Assembly: GCF_000507245.1 (NCBI RefSeq)
Contig: NC_023035.1
Location: forward strand, 819,001-883,000
Source: Salinispira pacifica
GTDB lineage: Bacteria; Spirochaetota; Spirochaetia; DSM-27196; Salinispiraceae
Direction: 5' to 3'
DNA length: 64,000 nt
Below, piece after piece: positions 47,507 through 55,312 of this stretch. The position numbers and the translations under genes are program-made. Below the pieces are notes generated by a model. The model worked only from the letters and a program-made list of their open reading frames with translations. It was not told where the DNA came from and did not search any database. Position 1 is the stretch's first letter. The number at the start of each line of letters is the position of its first letter.

Positions 47507-48835
47507 CTATATGTTTAAATCTTTTCGGGCCTGTTCCAGGGCCCGGTCAAGAGTAATACCCTCAATGCTTTCCCGGGTGAGCAGATTCTTGTAGTTTACC
47601 GTATCTGATGATATTTCCGCTTCCCCGGCAATAATTCCCAGGGGAATGCGCTTCTTTTCCGCATAGCTGAATTGCTGACCCATCTTCTTGTTCAACGGAA
47701 ATATTTCCGTACGAAGTCCGGATGCCCTCAGCTTCTGGGCCATTCGGGTGTAATTACCCAGATACTTTTCATCCATCATGAAAATCAGAACATCTGCGAA
47801 CCTCAGGGAGGATGGCGTGCTGTCGTCTGATTCCTGGGAATTATTGCGCTCAAGTTCCTCCATGGCCGCCATAAGCCGGTCAAGTCCGATGGAGCTGCCG
47901 ACTCCCTGAATCTCGGTTTTGGTGTAAAGGGAGGCAAGGTCATTGTATCGTCCGCCTGAGCATACCGAACCGATTTCCGGCAGCTCATCCAGGAAGGTTT
48001 CGTACACGATGCCGGTGTAGTAGTCCAGACCCCGGGTGATGGACGGGTTAATATGGAAGAAATCTCCCATGCCGATTGCATCCGCAAGCTGGAGAATCTC
48101 TCTCAGTCTCCGGCTGTGCTCCGAGGCTCCGCCGGCAAGACGCTCCATCTTATCCAGGGTTTCGGCATTGCCTGCTTCGCTGTGAATGAAATCGAGAATC
48201 TCAGCGGCAGGGCCTGCTCCGGTTATTTCTGTGAGATTCTCCCGGGTTTTTTCGGCCCCCAGCTTGCTCAGTTTATCTACGCTTCGCAGAACATCTTCAC
48301 TCTTGCTGCCGACTCCCAGAGTCCCGAGGAACTGATTGAAGATTCCCCGGTGATTAATGTGGAATTTCACCTTACGGATTCCCATATCTGAAAAGTTCGC
48401 GTACATGAGCTGGAGAATCTCGAAATCCGCGGCCGGGCTGTCCACGCCGACAATATCAAAATCGCACTGCATGAACTCCCGGTAGCGCCCTTTCTGGGTG
48501 TTTTCTCCCCTGAAGACCTTTCCGAAATGATAGCGTTTGAACGGCAGATAGAGTTCGTTCACATGTGCGCCCATGAAGCGGGCGAAGGGAACGGTAAGAT
48601 CGAAGCGCATGGAAACATCCCGCTTGCCGTGGTCCTGAAAGCGGTAAATCTGCTTATCCGTTTCACCGCTTCCTTTGCCCAGTAGCACTTCGCTGTACTC
48701 CAGAACCGGGGTGTCGATGGGAACGAATCCGAAACTTCTGCAACTGTCTTCGATGCTTCGGAGAATGTTCCTCCGAAGGATTTCCTGATCCGGGAGAATA
48801 TCCCGAAAACCTTTTAAAACTCTGGGCTGTATCAT
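47507..48835 (-). CDS. hisS: Histidyl-tRNA synthetase
   Basis: A 442-residue class II synthetase for tRNA-His. Motif 2 KVFRGENTQKGRYREFMQCDFDI and motif 3 IGLDRLMAAMEE are clear. Histidine-specific loop is GLDYYTGIVYE with GSVCSGGRYNDLA. The C-terminal anticodon-binding domain ends at about residue 440. The length fits. It is not adjacent to hisH-hisF. The gene to its right on the map (48960-49736, minus strand) is a folate-branch gene. Confidence 0.97.
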   Translation of the reverse strand: MIQPRVLKGFRDILPDQEILRRNILRSIEDSCRSFGFVPIDTPVLEYSEVLLGKGSGETDKQIYRFQDHGKRDVSMRFDLTVPFARFMGAHVNELYLPFKRYHFGKVFRGENTQKGRYREFMQCDFDIVGVDSPAADFEILQLMYANFSDMGIRKVKFHINHRGIFNQFLGTLGVGSKSEDVLRSVDKLSKLGAEKTRENLTEITGAGPAAEILDFIHSEAGNAETLDKMERLAGGASEHSRRLREILQLADAIGMGDFFHINPSITRGLDYYTGIVYETFLDELPEIGSVCSGGRYNDLASLYTKTEIQGVGSSIGLDRLMAAMEELERNNSQESDDSTPSSLRFADVLIFMMDEKYLGNYTRMAQKLRASGLRTEIFPLNKKMGQQFSYAEKKRIPLGIIAGEAEISSDTVNYKNLLTRESIEGITLDRALEQARKDLNI

Positions 48836-48959
48836 GCCAAAGAGTCTAATAAAACAATTGGGGATTGTACATAGCGGCCGGTTTGCAGCTAATCCGCAGC
48901 TGGCTAATCCGCAGCTGAAGGACGGGCAGCTCCTTCACGACTGTTCCGGGGCGGGTGCA
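48836..48959. other. Intergenic stretch with short direct repeats
   Basis: Between hisS and pabC. It contains CAGCTAATCCGCAGCTGGCTAATCCGCAGCTG-like short direct repeats (unit about GCTAATCCGCAG) near 48890-48920. No gene is seen. Confidence 0.4.
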
Positions 48960-49736
48960 TCAGCCGCAGACATGCAATGTTTCCGGGAGGACCCATCCCA
49001 GCTGCCCCGGGGGATTCAGGGCATTAATAAAGCCCAGGCGCCATCCATGGGGCAGCCTGCGAAGGTGAAGGGGCCGGGTAATCAGTAAGCCTTGCGCCAT
49101 CAGTTCCCTCCGCCTGCATCCCTCAAGCAGGGGCGTGGAGGGGGTGAGACAGGGATGGTGGTGAGCCGGGAGTGTCGGCGGGCAGAGGATGAGATTGGTG
49201 AAGGTTCCGTCGCTCAGGTAGCCGTTGCGGGTAATAATAATTTCATCAAAACCGGGATATTGCCTGTGAAGTTCGCTGAACAGCCGACGGTCGGCAACTT
49301 TGCTGGAGTATTCAGCGTCGGGGAGTTCCACCGCCGCCGCCCTGCGGATCTTCCCGGGCTGGAATTCCCTGATTTGAATGTCCAGATGGATGGTGTCCGG
49401 GTCTTCCTCCCTCTTGTTTGGCGATGCCTCCTGTACGGCGGGGGCGTATTGCAGACGAATCCGGAGGCGGCGGGGGCTACCTCCGTGGATTTCTCCTCGG
49501 AGTATTTCACCCTGGAGTATTTCACCCTGCCGGCACTGCCGGGTTATGGTGCGAAGAAGCAGGCCGGGCTCCGGGGCGGAGCCGGGAAAGAGGGTTCGGG
49601 TCATCCGCTCCATGTGCCGGTGAAACAGGGGAATACTCAACTCCTTACCCGACCAGAGCCCCAGCATGGTCTCCAGGAAACCCCGTTCCGGTTGCATTTT
49701 GTCAACTAGTTGAATTTCTGAATGGTTCTCTTTCAT
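48960..49736 (-). CDS. pabC: Class IV aminotransferase, probable aminodeoxychorismate lyase (PabC)
   Basis: A 258-residue PLP fold-type IV protein. The start (RGFLETMLGLWSGKELSIPLFHRHMERM) and Arg near it are typical. The PLP Lys candidate is in SSKVADRRLF. The DEIIITRNGYLSDGTFTNLIL strand and TPSTPLLEGCRRREL region match branched-chain/ADC-lyase types. Downstream of pabB in the same direction, it would convert aminodeoxychorismate to p-aminobenzoate. The substrate is inferred from neighbour pabB. Confidence 0.82.
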   Translation of the reverse strand: MKENHSEIQLVDKMQPERGFLETMLGLWSGKELSIPLFHRHMERMTRTLFPGSAPEPGLLLRTITRQCRQGEILQGEILRGEIHGGSPRRLRIRLQYAPAVQEASPNKREEDPDTIHLDIQIREFQPGKIRRAAAVELPDAEYSSKVADRRLFSELHRQYPGFDEIIITRNGYLSDGTFTNLILCPPTLPAHHHPCLTPSTPLLEGCRRRELMAQGLLITRPLHLRRLPHGWRLGFINALNPPGQLGWVLPETLHVCG

Positions 49737-49877
49737 TCTGCCGTCCTTCCCATTTTACCCTTGTCGCTTCCCGTTCCCCGTCACTCTATTCATTCCGTCT
49801 CATCATTTCCATTTCAGCGCACTCTACCCATTCCGGCGTACTTTTTCTATTCTCCGGATCACTCTCTCTATTCTGTA
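49737..49877 (-). repeat. Purine-rich degenerate repeats between pabB and pabC
   Basis: On the minus strand a 140-base gap holds imperfect units such as CCGGAATGGGTAGAGTG and ACGGAATGAATAGAGTG plus GAGAATAGA stretches, all purine rich. No gene is seen. It may be remnant coding sequence or an mRNA spacer. Confidence 0.45.
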
Positions 49878-50996
49878 TCAGCGCTTCTCCAGGGGAAGTT
49901 TCACTTTGGCCTGGAGTTCCGAATATTCATCCGCTTCATTGCTGTAGATTGTAATCCCTCCGCCGCTTCTGAACAGCAGGGGGGCAGATGGTTCCCCGGG
50001 ATCGCCGTTCCAGCTTGATCCCCAGGGCTGTTTTTCCCCGGGGCGTTCCAGATACCGGATCATCACTCCGGAGTTCAGATTGTATCCGTCGAATATGCCG
50101 CATACCCCGGTGTAAAACCCCCTGGGCGCACCCTCCGCCTGGGCAATAATCCTGCAGGTTTCCCGCTTGGGCGCACCGCTCACAGAACCGGCTGGGAGGA
50201 GGCGGGCGGTCATGTCCCCCAGCCGCCGCTTCCAGTCCCCGGGAAGCAGGGCACTGATTCTGCTTGATATCTGGATCAGGCGGCCTCCGTTCACGGGTAT
50301 TGCATCGGCATAGCGGAACCGCTCCACCTGAATATCCCGCCCGACCCGTCCCAGGTCGTTGCGGAGCAGATCCACCACGGTAATATGTTCAGCCCGTTCC
50401 TTTTCATCCTCAAGCAGGGTTTTTTCAGCCCTGTCCAGGCTTTCTCCTTCGGGCACCAGTGACGTGCCTTTCATCGGGTAGGTGTATATTCTTCCATGGT
50501 GGGTCTGCACAAAAGTCTCAGGGCTGAAAAGGAGAAATTCCCTGGGCATCTCTTCCGCCGCCGCGGACGGATCCTGAAGAAATTCCCGGGGAAGCCGTTC
50601 CGCATTCATGTAAACCCGGTAGGGGGCGTGGACCCGGTAATACAGCTCCCTGAGTCTGATGGTTGGGTCCGGCTCCAGAAGAGTGGGGAAGGTGAGATTG
50701 CAGAGAAAGGAATTGCCGGCCTTCATTTCGCTTTGCACCAGGTGAAAGGCCCGGGAATAATCCGCTCTTGATATGAAGCGGGGGTTCAGGCTAATATTAT
50801 CAGACATATTCGCAGATACTGTGTGATGCCGGCTGTAGTCGTTACTCCTGCCTTGAATGTTGAAGAGCAGAAAACCGCCGTGCATCCGGCTCAGAGGTAC
50901 TATTACGGGAAACCGCATTTCAAAATCAATTGCGAAGAAAAACGGAGTCCCGGACCGCCCCAGGCGGTTCATTTTATCAATCCAATCTGAGTTCAT
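49878..50996 (-). CDS. pabB: Aminodeoxychorismate synthase component I (PabB)
   Basis: A 372-residue chorismate-binding enzyme. It has SPETFVQ, the PMKGT motif (YTYPMKGTSLVPEG), the LLRNDLGRVGRDIQVERF segment and the SVSGAPKRETCRII catalytic-site helix; the C-terminal FYTGVCGIFDG and RSGGGITIYSNEADEYSE motifs match PabB. It makes aminodeoxychorismate from chorismate and ammonia. The N-terminal domain is short, as in compact PabB proteins. No pabA glutaminase is visible in the window. The gene is divergent from pcnB. Confidence 0.9.
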   Translation of the reverse strand: MNSDWIDKMNRLGRSGTPFFFAIDFEMRFPVIVPLSRMHGGFLLFNIQGRSNDYSRHHTVSANMSDNISLNPRFISRADYSRAFHLVQSEMKAGNSFLCNLTFPTLLEPDPTIRLRELYYRVHAPYRVYMNAERLPREFLQDPSAAAEEMPREFLLFSPETFVQTHHGRIYTYPMKGTSLVPEGESLDRAEKTLLEDEKERAEHITVVDLLRNDLGRVGRDIQVERFRYADAIPVNGGRLIQISSRISALLPGDWKRRLGDMTARLLPAGSVSGAPKRETCRIIAQAEGAPRGFYTGVCGIFDGYNLNSGVMIRYLERPGEKQPWGSSWNGDPGEPSAPLLFRSGGGITIYSNEADEYSELQAKVKLPLEKR

Positions 50997-51068
50997 ACGT
51001 CAGAAAAGTAGCAGCATGATCTCTGTGCTGCAAGCATGTAAAAGAAGAATTACTACTGGGAGAACCTG

Positions 51069-52187
51069 GTGTTAGTACGCTACAAGACCTTAGAGAATGG
51101 AAAAGCCGTCAAACAGGCGGAAGTGTATACCAAGACTGAACATCATATCCGCCTGTCAGACGTTGACCACGATGCCATCAAAATCATCCGTCGTCTGGAA
51201 AAGGCCGGTCACGAAAGCTATATTGTGGGCGGTGCAGTCCGGGATCTGCTGCTGGGGAAGCGGCCCAAGGATTTCGACATTGTCACCTCGGCGGAGCCCA
51301 ATCATATCCGGAAGCTTTTCAGAAATTCCCGGATCATCGGGAAGCGCTTCCGCCTTGTCCATATCTTTTTCAAAGACAAGAAAATTATCGAAGTTTCCAC
51401 CTTCCGAAGTGCCGATTCAAAGGGCTTTAATAATGTTTTCGGCGAGATCGAGGAAGATGCCCTCCGACGGGATTTCTCCATGAATGCCCTCTATTATCAC
51501 CCCATCAGGGAGCAGGTGGTGGATTTTGTAAAAGGGTATCCTGATATCAAGGCCAGGAGACTGAAGGCCGTAATTCCCCTGGGAAGGATATTTGAGGAAG
51601 ATCCGGTACGGATCATCCGTGCCATTAAATACAGCGAAAAAACCGGGCTGAAACCGGGATTCAGGCTGAAGCGGAAGATGCGTTCCCAGGCGGAGCTCCT
51701 GAAAGGTGTTTCCTATTCACGGCTTACCGAAGAGATTTATAAAATACTGGGAAGCGGATATGCCCGTCCCATTTTTCAGTCGCTGTTTGATCATAATATT
51801 ACAGAATACATTCTGCCGGGGCTGGATCAGTTTTTCCGGGGCAGGGATCAGACCCATGCAAATAACCGGAAGGTGTTCTTCGAACATCTGGGAACCCTGG
51901 ATGATATTATCAATAAACAGCGGGAAACCCCCAGAAGCGTAATGATTCAGTATCTGGTGCGGGATTTCGTCATGCGCATCGGTCCCTGGAAGGCCCAAAA
52001 GCGGATCCACTTCCCCGAAGTGTATTCCGGTATCAAGGATATTCTCAAACCCATGGTTCCTGCAAATAAGGACGTTGAAGATGTGGTTGTGACCCTTATG
52101 CGTGAGCGTCAGGAAGCGCTGGGAATTCCCAAGAAACGAAGCCGCCGCCGTCGGAGAAAACCATCTTCCAGACGCAGCTCCGGCTGA
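51069..52187 (+). CDS. pcnB: Poly(A) polymerase / tRNA nucleotidyltransferase family (PcnB)
   Basis: A 372-residue class II nucleotidyltransferase. The active site is YIVGGAVRDLLLGKRPKDFDIVTSA (metal Asp in DFDIV), followed by HIFFKDKKIIEVSTFR and RRDFSMNALYY. The tail is strongly basic (KKRSRRRRRKPSSRRSS), typical of PcnB proteins. It adds A tails to RNA; CCA-adding activity cannot be excluded. The start is GTG 51069 with a GGGAG site about seven bases upstream. Confidence 0.9.
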   Translation: MLVRYKTLENGKAVKQAEVYTKTEHHIRLSDVDHDAIKIIRRLEKAGHESYIVGGAVRDLLLGKRPKDFDIVTSAEPNHIRKLFRNSRIIGKRFRLVHIFFKDKKIIEVSTFRSADSKGFNNVFGEIEEDALRRDFSMNALYYHPIREQVVDFVKGYPDIKARRLKAVIPLGRIFEEDPVRIIRAIKYSEKTGLKPGFRLKRKMRSQAELLKGVSYSRLTEEIYKILGSGYARPIFQSLFDHNITEYILPGLDQFFRGRDQTHANNRKVFFEHLGTLDDIINKQRETPRSVMIQYLVRDFVMRIGPWKAQKRIHFPEVYSGIKDILKPMVPANKDVEDVVVTLMRERQEALGIPKKRSRRRRRKPSSRRSSG

Positions 52188-52254
52188 GTTCTTCAGGGGA
52201 TTCGCTCCGCGCATCAGTATCTGCGACCCCATTTCCATAGCCTGCATTCTGATA

Positions 52255-52408
52255 TCTCCTGATATACAGTGCACCAAAGCTTGTGAAAACTATCTATTTC
52301 GAAAAACTCTACCGTACTGGTGGGGTCGGGCATTTTTCAGGCGCTACATATGTTGGGTTTTGTTGGAAAAAGTGGTGCTTCACAAGCTTCTGTGCACTGA
52401 TCTCCTGA
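52255..52408. mobile_element. Candidate 138-bp MITE (non-autonomous element) with 21-bp terminal inverted repeats
   Basis: The element 52263-52400 is flanked by an 8-base direct repeat TCTCCTGA at 52255-52262 and 52401-52408. The inner ends, 52267-52287 and 52379-52399, are inverted copies of a 21-base arm (CAGTGCACNNAAGCTTGTGAA, 19 of 21 matching). No coding frame is inside. These are the marks of a small inverted-repeat element with an 8-bp target duplication. The parental transposase is not in the window. Confidence 0.7.
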
Positions 52409-52413
52409 CAAAC

Positions 52414-52448
52414 AAAAACGGCGGCCCGAAATCAGGCCGCCGTCTTTC
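52414..52448 (-). terminator. Terminator for the TPR/peptidase-like gene
   Basis: An arm ACGGCGGCC pairs with GGCCGCCGT. On the minus strand it ends in a T-rich run (CCGTTTTTG). It lies just past the minus-strand stop codon. Confidence 0.85.
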
Positions 52449-52465
52449 TGTTCAATGTTTTCAGA

Positions 52466-53650
52466 TTATCCTTCAATCCGCTCCAGAATTCTGGTCACCT
52501 TTTGGGTGTAGTTTGAGGGGTCCAGTTGTACGGTGGTCTCAAGAAACTCCTGAGCCTCCTCCAGCCTGTTGTCCGCAAAAGCGTTTACGCCCATTGCATA
52601 ATAGGTGAGGGCTGCGGTGCTGCCTTTCTCCAGCGCTTTGCGGTAATTCAGTTCCGCCAGGGTGTAATTGCCTCTGTCGTAATTGATCAGACCCAGATAG
52701 TAATAGGGGATGTGACTGATGTCCCGGCGGTTAATGGCTATGAGGAAATTCTCTTCCGATGAATCCAGGTTTCCCGACTCGTACTCGGCAATTCCCTCTT
52801 CAATCAGCTCCCGATAGGTTTTCTTGTTCTGGAAGTACTCCAGGAAGCTGTTTTGAAGCTCTTCCTGATTCACCCACTGGAAGGCTGAGTTATACACCCG
52901 CTGGGAGTTGGTTTTCAGGTCCGCCCGGGGATCCATTGCCGAAATTGCGTCCCAGAGTATGCGGTTGTGGCTTCTGTTGTCCGTGTTCACCAGATAATTG
53001 ATCATTCCCCATGCTTCCGGGTAAAAAGCCTCAATCCGGTCTTTGGCCCCTTCCACATCTATGGCAAGTATTTCTTCGGGGGTGAGGGCTTCGTTGCTGC
53101 GGCTGCCGAAGAGAATTTCCTTCAGGGTTTCCAGCCATGCCAGGTTTTCCCGGTTATTCACAGCCACAAAATTTTCGTTGAAGCGGGCTTTTTCGAAATA
53201 CACCGCAAAGCCTTCCCTCAGCCACAGGGGCGGGTTATCTATAAAGGCTCTGAGAAACTGGATGAATGCCTGGTGGGTGAAGCTTTCATCAAGATCTTCC
53301 CCGTCCTCCAGGGCTCCCACAAGTTCCGAACGGCTTACATCGCTGTAATGCAGGTACACAAACTCGTTTCTTGTCTCATCGATCACCCGGTTCAGATAGC
53401 GGTCGTATGCGCTTTGTCCGTTGAATATCTGCACTTTCATTTTGAAATCAAGGCTGTCCAGCTCAAAATGAAAATAGTCGTTGAACAGATCCAGATATGC
53501 TTCCAGACGCTCAGCTGCCTGATCAGCATGATTTTGACTGATGTGTGAGCGCACGCGGTAGTGGTCGCTTTCGGATACAAAAGACTCCTGGGCCCAGACA
53601 CTTCCCGCTGCAGTCAGCAGTATGAGCAGAATAAAGATACTCTTCTTCAT
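52466..53650 (-). CDS. Exported TPR protein with degenerate peptidase_MA-like domain
   Basis: A 394-residue protein with a signal peptide (MKKSIFILLILLTAAGSVWAQE). Residues about 25-160 resemble a DUF1570/peptidase_MA gluzincin: the downstream motif LWLREGFAVYFE is present, but the zinc motif HExxH reads ESFTH, so His and Glu are replaced. The C-terminal half has TPR-like units (YRELIEEGIAEYESGNLDSSEENFLIAI, YYLGLINYDRGNYTLAELNYRKALE, YYAMGVNAFADNRLEEAQEFLE). A catalytically dead or binding role is inferred. It has its own promoter and terminator. Confidence 0.85.
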   Translation of the reverse strand: MKKSIFILLILLTAAGSVWAQESFVSESDHYRVRSHISQNHADQAAERLEAYLDLFNDYFHFELDSLDFKMKVQIFNGQSAYDRYLNRVIDETRNEFVYLHYSDVSRSELVGALEDGEDLDESFTHQAFIQFLRAFIDNPPLWLREGFAVYFEKARFNENFVAVNNRENLAWLETLKEILFGSRSNEALTPEEILAIDVEGAKDRIEAFYPEAWGMINYLVNTDNRSHNRILWDAISAMDPRADLKTNSQRVYNSAFQWVNQEELQNSFLEYFQNKKTYRELIEEGIAEYESGNLDSSEENFLIAINRRDISHIPYYYLGLINYDRGNYTLAELNYRKALEKGSTAALTYYAMGVNAFADNRLEEAQEFLETTVQLDPSNYTQKVTRILERIEG

Positions 53651-53667
53651 TGTGTACCTCCGATTAC

Positions 53668-53697
53668 AGTATCGAACACGGCAATATTGCAGGTCAA
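53668..53697 (-). promoter_or_regulatory. Promoter for the TPR/peptidase-like gene
   Basis: Minus strand TTGACC (53697-53692), an 18-base spacer, then GATACT (53673-53668). The start site is about 10-15 bases before the ATG at 53650. Confidence 0.5.
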
Positions 53698-53766
53698 ATT
53701 TTATTATCTTCCATGCATCATATCGGCAGAATCCATGAGAAACTTTAGCTGATGGGGCATATCGCC

Positions 53767-54765
53767 TCAGGTTTTCCGTCCGGATCGTTTCCTGCCGGAT
53801 TTGGAGGGTTTTCCCTGTCCATCATTCCGGGGTTCCTGAGGCGCTTTTTTGGATGCTTTTCTGTCCTCCGGGCTTCTGAACTCATCGATGCTGTCGATGG
53901 AAACATGAAGTTCCTCGATAATGATGCCCGTATACTTTTCTATCTTCTCAATAATATAATCATGCAGGCTGTGGAGACTGGTGGCCAGTTCGTAGCCGAA
54001 GGGTACTGCAAGTCCCACATCGAGAATGTATCCGCCCTTGTCCTGGCGCACAATAATTTTGGTAAGCCTTACAGAGTTCAGTTTTTCCTGCACGCAATGG
54101 AGAATCATCTGGCTCAGAGCCGCCTCGGAGATGCTCACCATTCCCTTCCTGCTGAATTCAGGCCGAACCACCGACTTCTCGAACTCCGATTCTCTGGCAA
54201 AAACCCCCAGTCCCCGGCGGAAAAATACCTTGATGGAATCTGCCATGATTCTGGGATAGGTTCGTTTCACTTCAATGGCGGGGACAGGGATTACATGCTT
54301 TCCGTGATGTTTCCGGAAATGGATTGCCGTCTCGATTTCATCAGCAGTGGCGATATCTTCTATCTGGATGGTCTTGGACGGGGGCGGCAGCTGGAGAGTA
54401 CGGCAGATTTTTGCGATCATTTTGGTGCTTGTACCGATAATGAGAACCTTCTTGGTATGACTCTGCTCCAGATAATGTTTGACTTCCCTACGGTGTTCTT
54501 TATCGGTGAACAGGGCGGTTTTTACCGCCGAGAGGTACGCCTTTTCCTTTTTTGCCGATTTTCCCGCCACAATGCGGCTGTTCTCTATGAGGAGACCGTC
54601 ATCCACAATCACCGGAATCTTGTACTTCTCCGCAATGAGTCCGGCCCGAAAGCTTTTTCCGGTACCGCTTTTGCCTACCAGGGCAAAAACCTTGAGTCCC
54701 CGCACCCTCCACATTGCTTTGGTCCATGCGCGGTGAATAGATGTAAAAATGCCCTGTGAAGCCAT
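53767..54765 (-). CDS. P-loop ATPase fused to an Asp23/Gls24 domain
   Basis: A 332-residue protein. The N-terminal half is a P-loop domain (Walker A GKSGTGKS, residues about 32-39; VIVDDGLLIEN; KKVLIIGTSTKMIAKICRTL). The C-terminal half is an Asp23/Gls24 (DUF322) domain (GMVSISEAALSQMILHC, then DKGGYILDVGLAVPFGYEL, followed by IIEELHVSIDSI). The tail is basic and Pro/Ser/Lys rich. Asp23 proteins are alkaline-shock, membrane-associated proteins in Firmicutes; the fusion's role is unknown. The DUF212 gene is divergent. Confidence 0.85.
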   Translation of the reverse strand: MASQGIFTSIHRAWTKAMWRVRGLKVFALVGKSGTGKSFRAGLIAEKYKIPVIVDDGLLIENSRIVAGKSAKKEKAYLSAVKTALFTDKEHRREVKHYLEQSHTKKVLIIGTSTKMIAKICRTLQLPPPSKTIQIEDIATADEIETAIHFRKHHGKHVIPVPAIEVKRTYPRIMADSIKVFFRRGLGVFARESEFEKSVVRPEFSRKGMVSISEAALSQMILHCVQEKLNSVRLTKIIVRQDKGGYILDVGLAVPFGYELATSLHSLHDYIIEKIEKYTGIIIEELHVSIDSIDEFRSPEDRKASKKAPQEPRNDGQGKPSKSGRKRSGRKT

Positions 54766-54796
54766 ATGCCCTCGCTATTGTTGTCTTTCTCTTTAC

Positions 54797-54825
54797 ATTA
54801 TATAACACTGATATGCTATTATAAT
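54797..54825. promoter_or_regulatory. AT-rich divergent promoter region
   Basis: The plus strand has a perfect TATAAT (54820-54825) and the minus strand a perfect TATAAT (54802-54797). Neither has a good -35 at 16-18 bases. It probably drives the ATPase-Asp23 gene and the DUF212 gene. Confidence 0.35.
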
Positions 54826-54850
54826 GCACATTATTCGCCCTGGAGTGTAG

Positions 54851-55312
54851 ATGTTCAACACGGTCAATCCGGTTTTCACCTCGGCTCTGCTGAGCTGGTT
54901 CGCAGCACAATTTATCAAGACGATTCTCAATGCCATATATAAGCGCCGACTTCACAATGCAGCGGATATCATCGCCAGTCTCATGTGGCGCACCGGAGGA
55001 ATGCCTTCAAGCCATTCGGCCCTGGTGACCGCCCTTGCGGTGAGCACCGGGATTCTTGAGGGGATCAACACCACTCTGTTTGCACTGTCTCTGTTTTTCG
55101 CAATTGTTGTAATTCGGGACGCTCTGGGTGTCCGTCTGTCCACCGGCCGTCAGGCTCAGGCGCTGAACAGGCTGGGCCGGACCCTTGAGGCCCGGGAAGA
55201 GATAGAATTCGCTCCGGTGAAAGAGGTTCACGGTCACACACCTCCCGAGGTTCTGGCGGGAGTTCTCCTGGGCGGAGCCATCGCTCTTCTCACAAGTCTG
55301 ATGGCATCATGA
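54851..55312 (+). CDS. DUF212 (divergent PAP2) membrane protein
   Basis: A 153-residue protein with three to four hydrophobic segments and the divergent phosphatase motif WRTGGMPSSHSALVTALAVSTG and VIRDALGVRLSTGRQAQALNRL. The PSSHS and VRRxxGxH-type residues relate it to PAP2 phosphatases; H in HGHTPPEV may take part. Similar proteins are membrane acid-phosphatase-like but uncharacterised. It overlaps the next gene by four bases. Confidence 0.85.
   Translation: MFNTVNPVFTSALLSWFAAQFIKTILNAIYKRRLHNAADIIASLMWRTGGMPSSHSALVTALAVSTGILEGINTTLFALSLFFAIVVIRDALGVRLSTGRQAQALNRLGRTLEAREEIEFAPVKEVHGHTPPEVLAGVLLGGAIALLTSLMAS

Larger units (their letters stand above)
52188..52465. other. Intergenic region between pcnB and the TPR/peptidase gene
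   Basis: It contains the candidate MITE and the terminator below. The remaining short stretches (52188-52254 and 52409-52413) show no gene or promoter that I can support. Confidence 0.6.
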
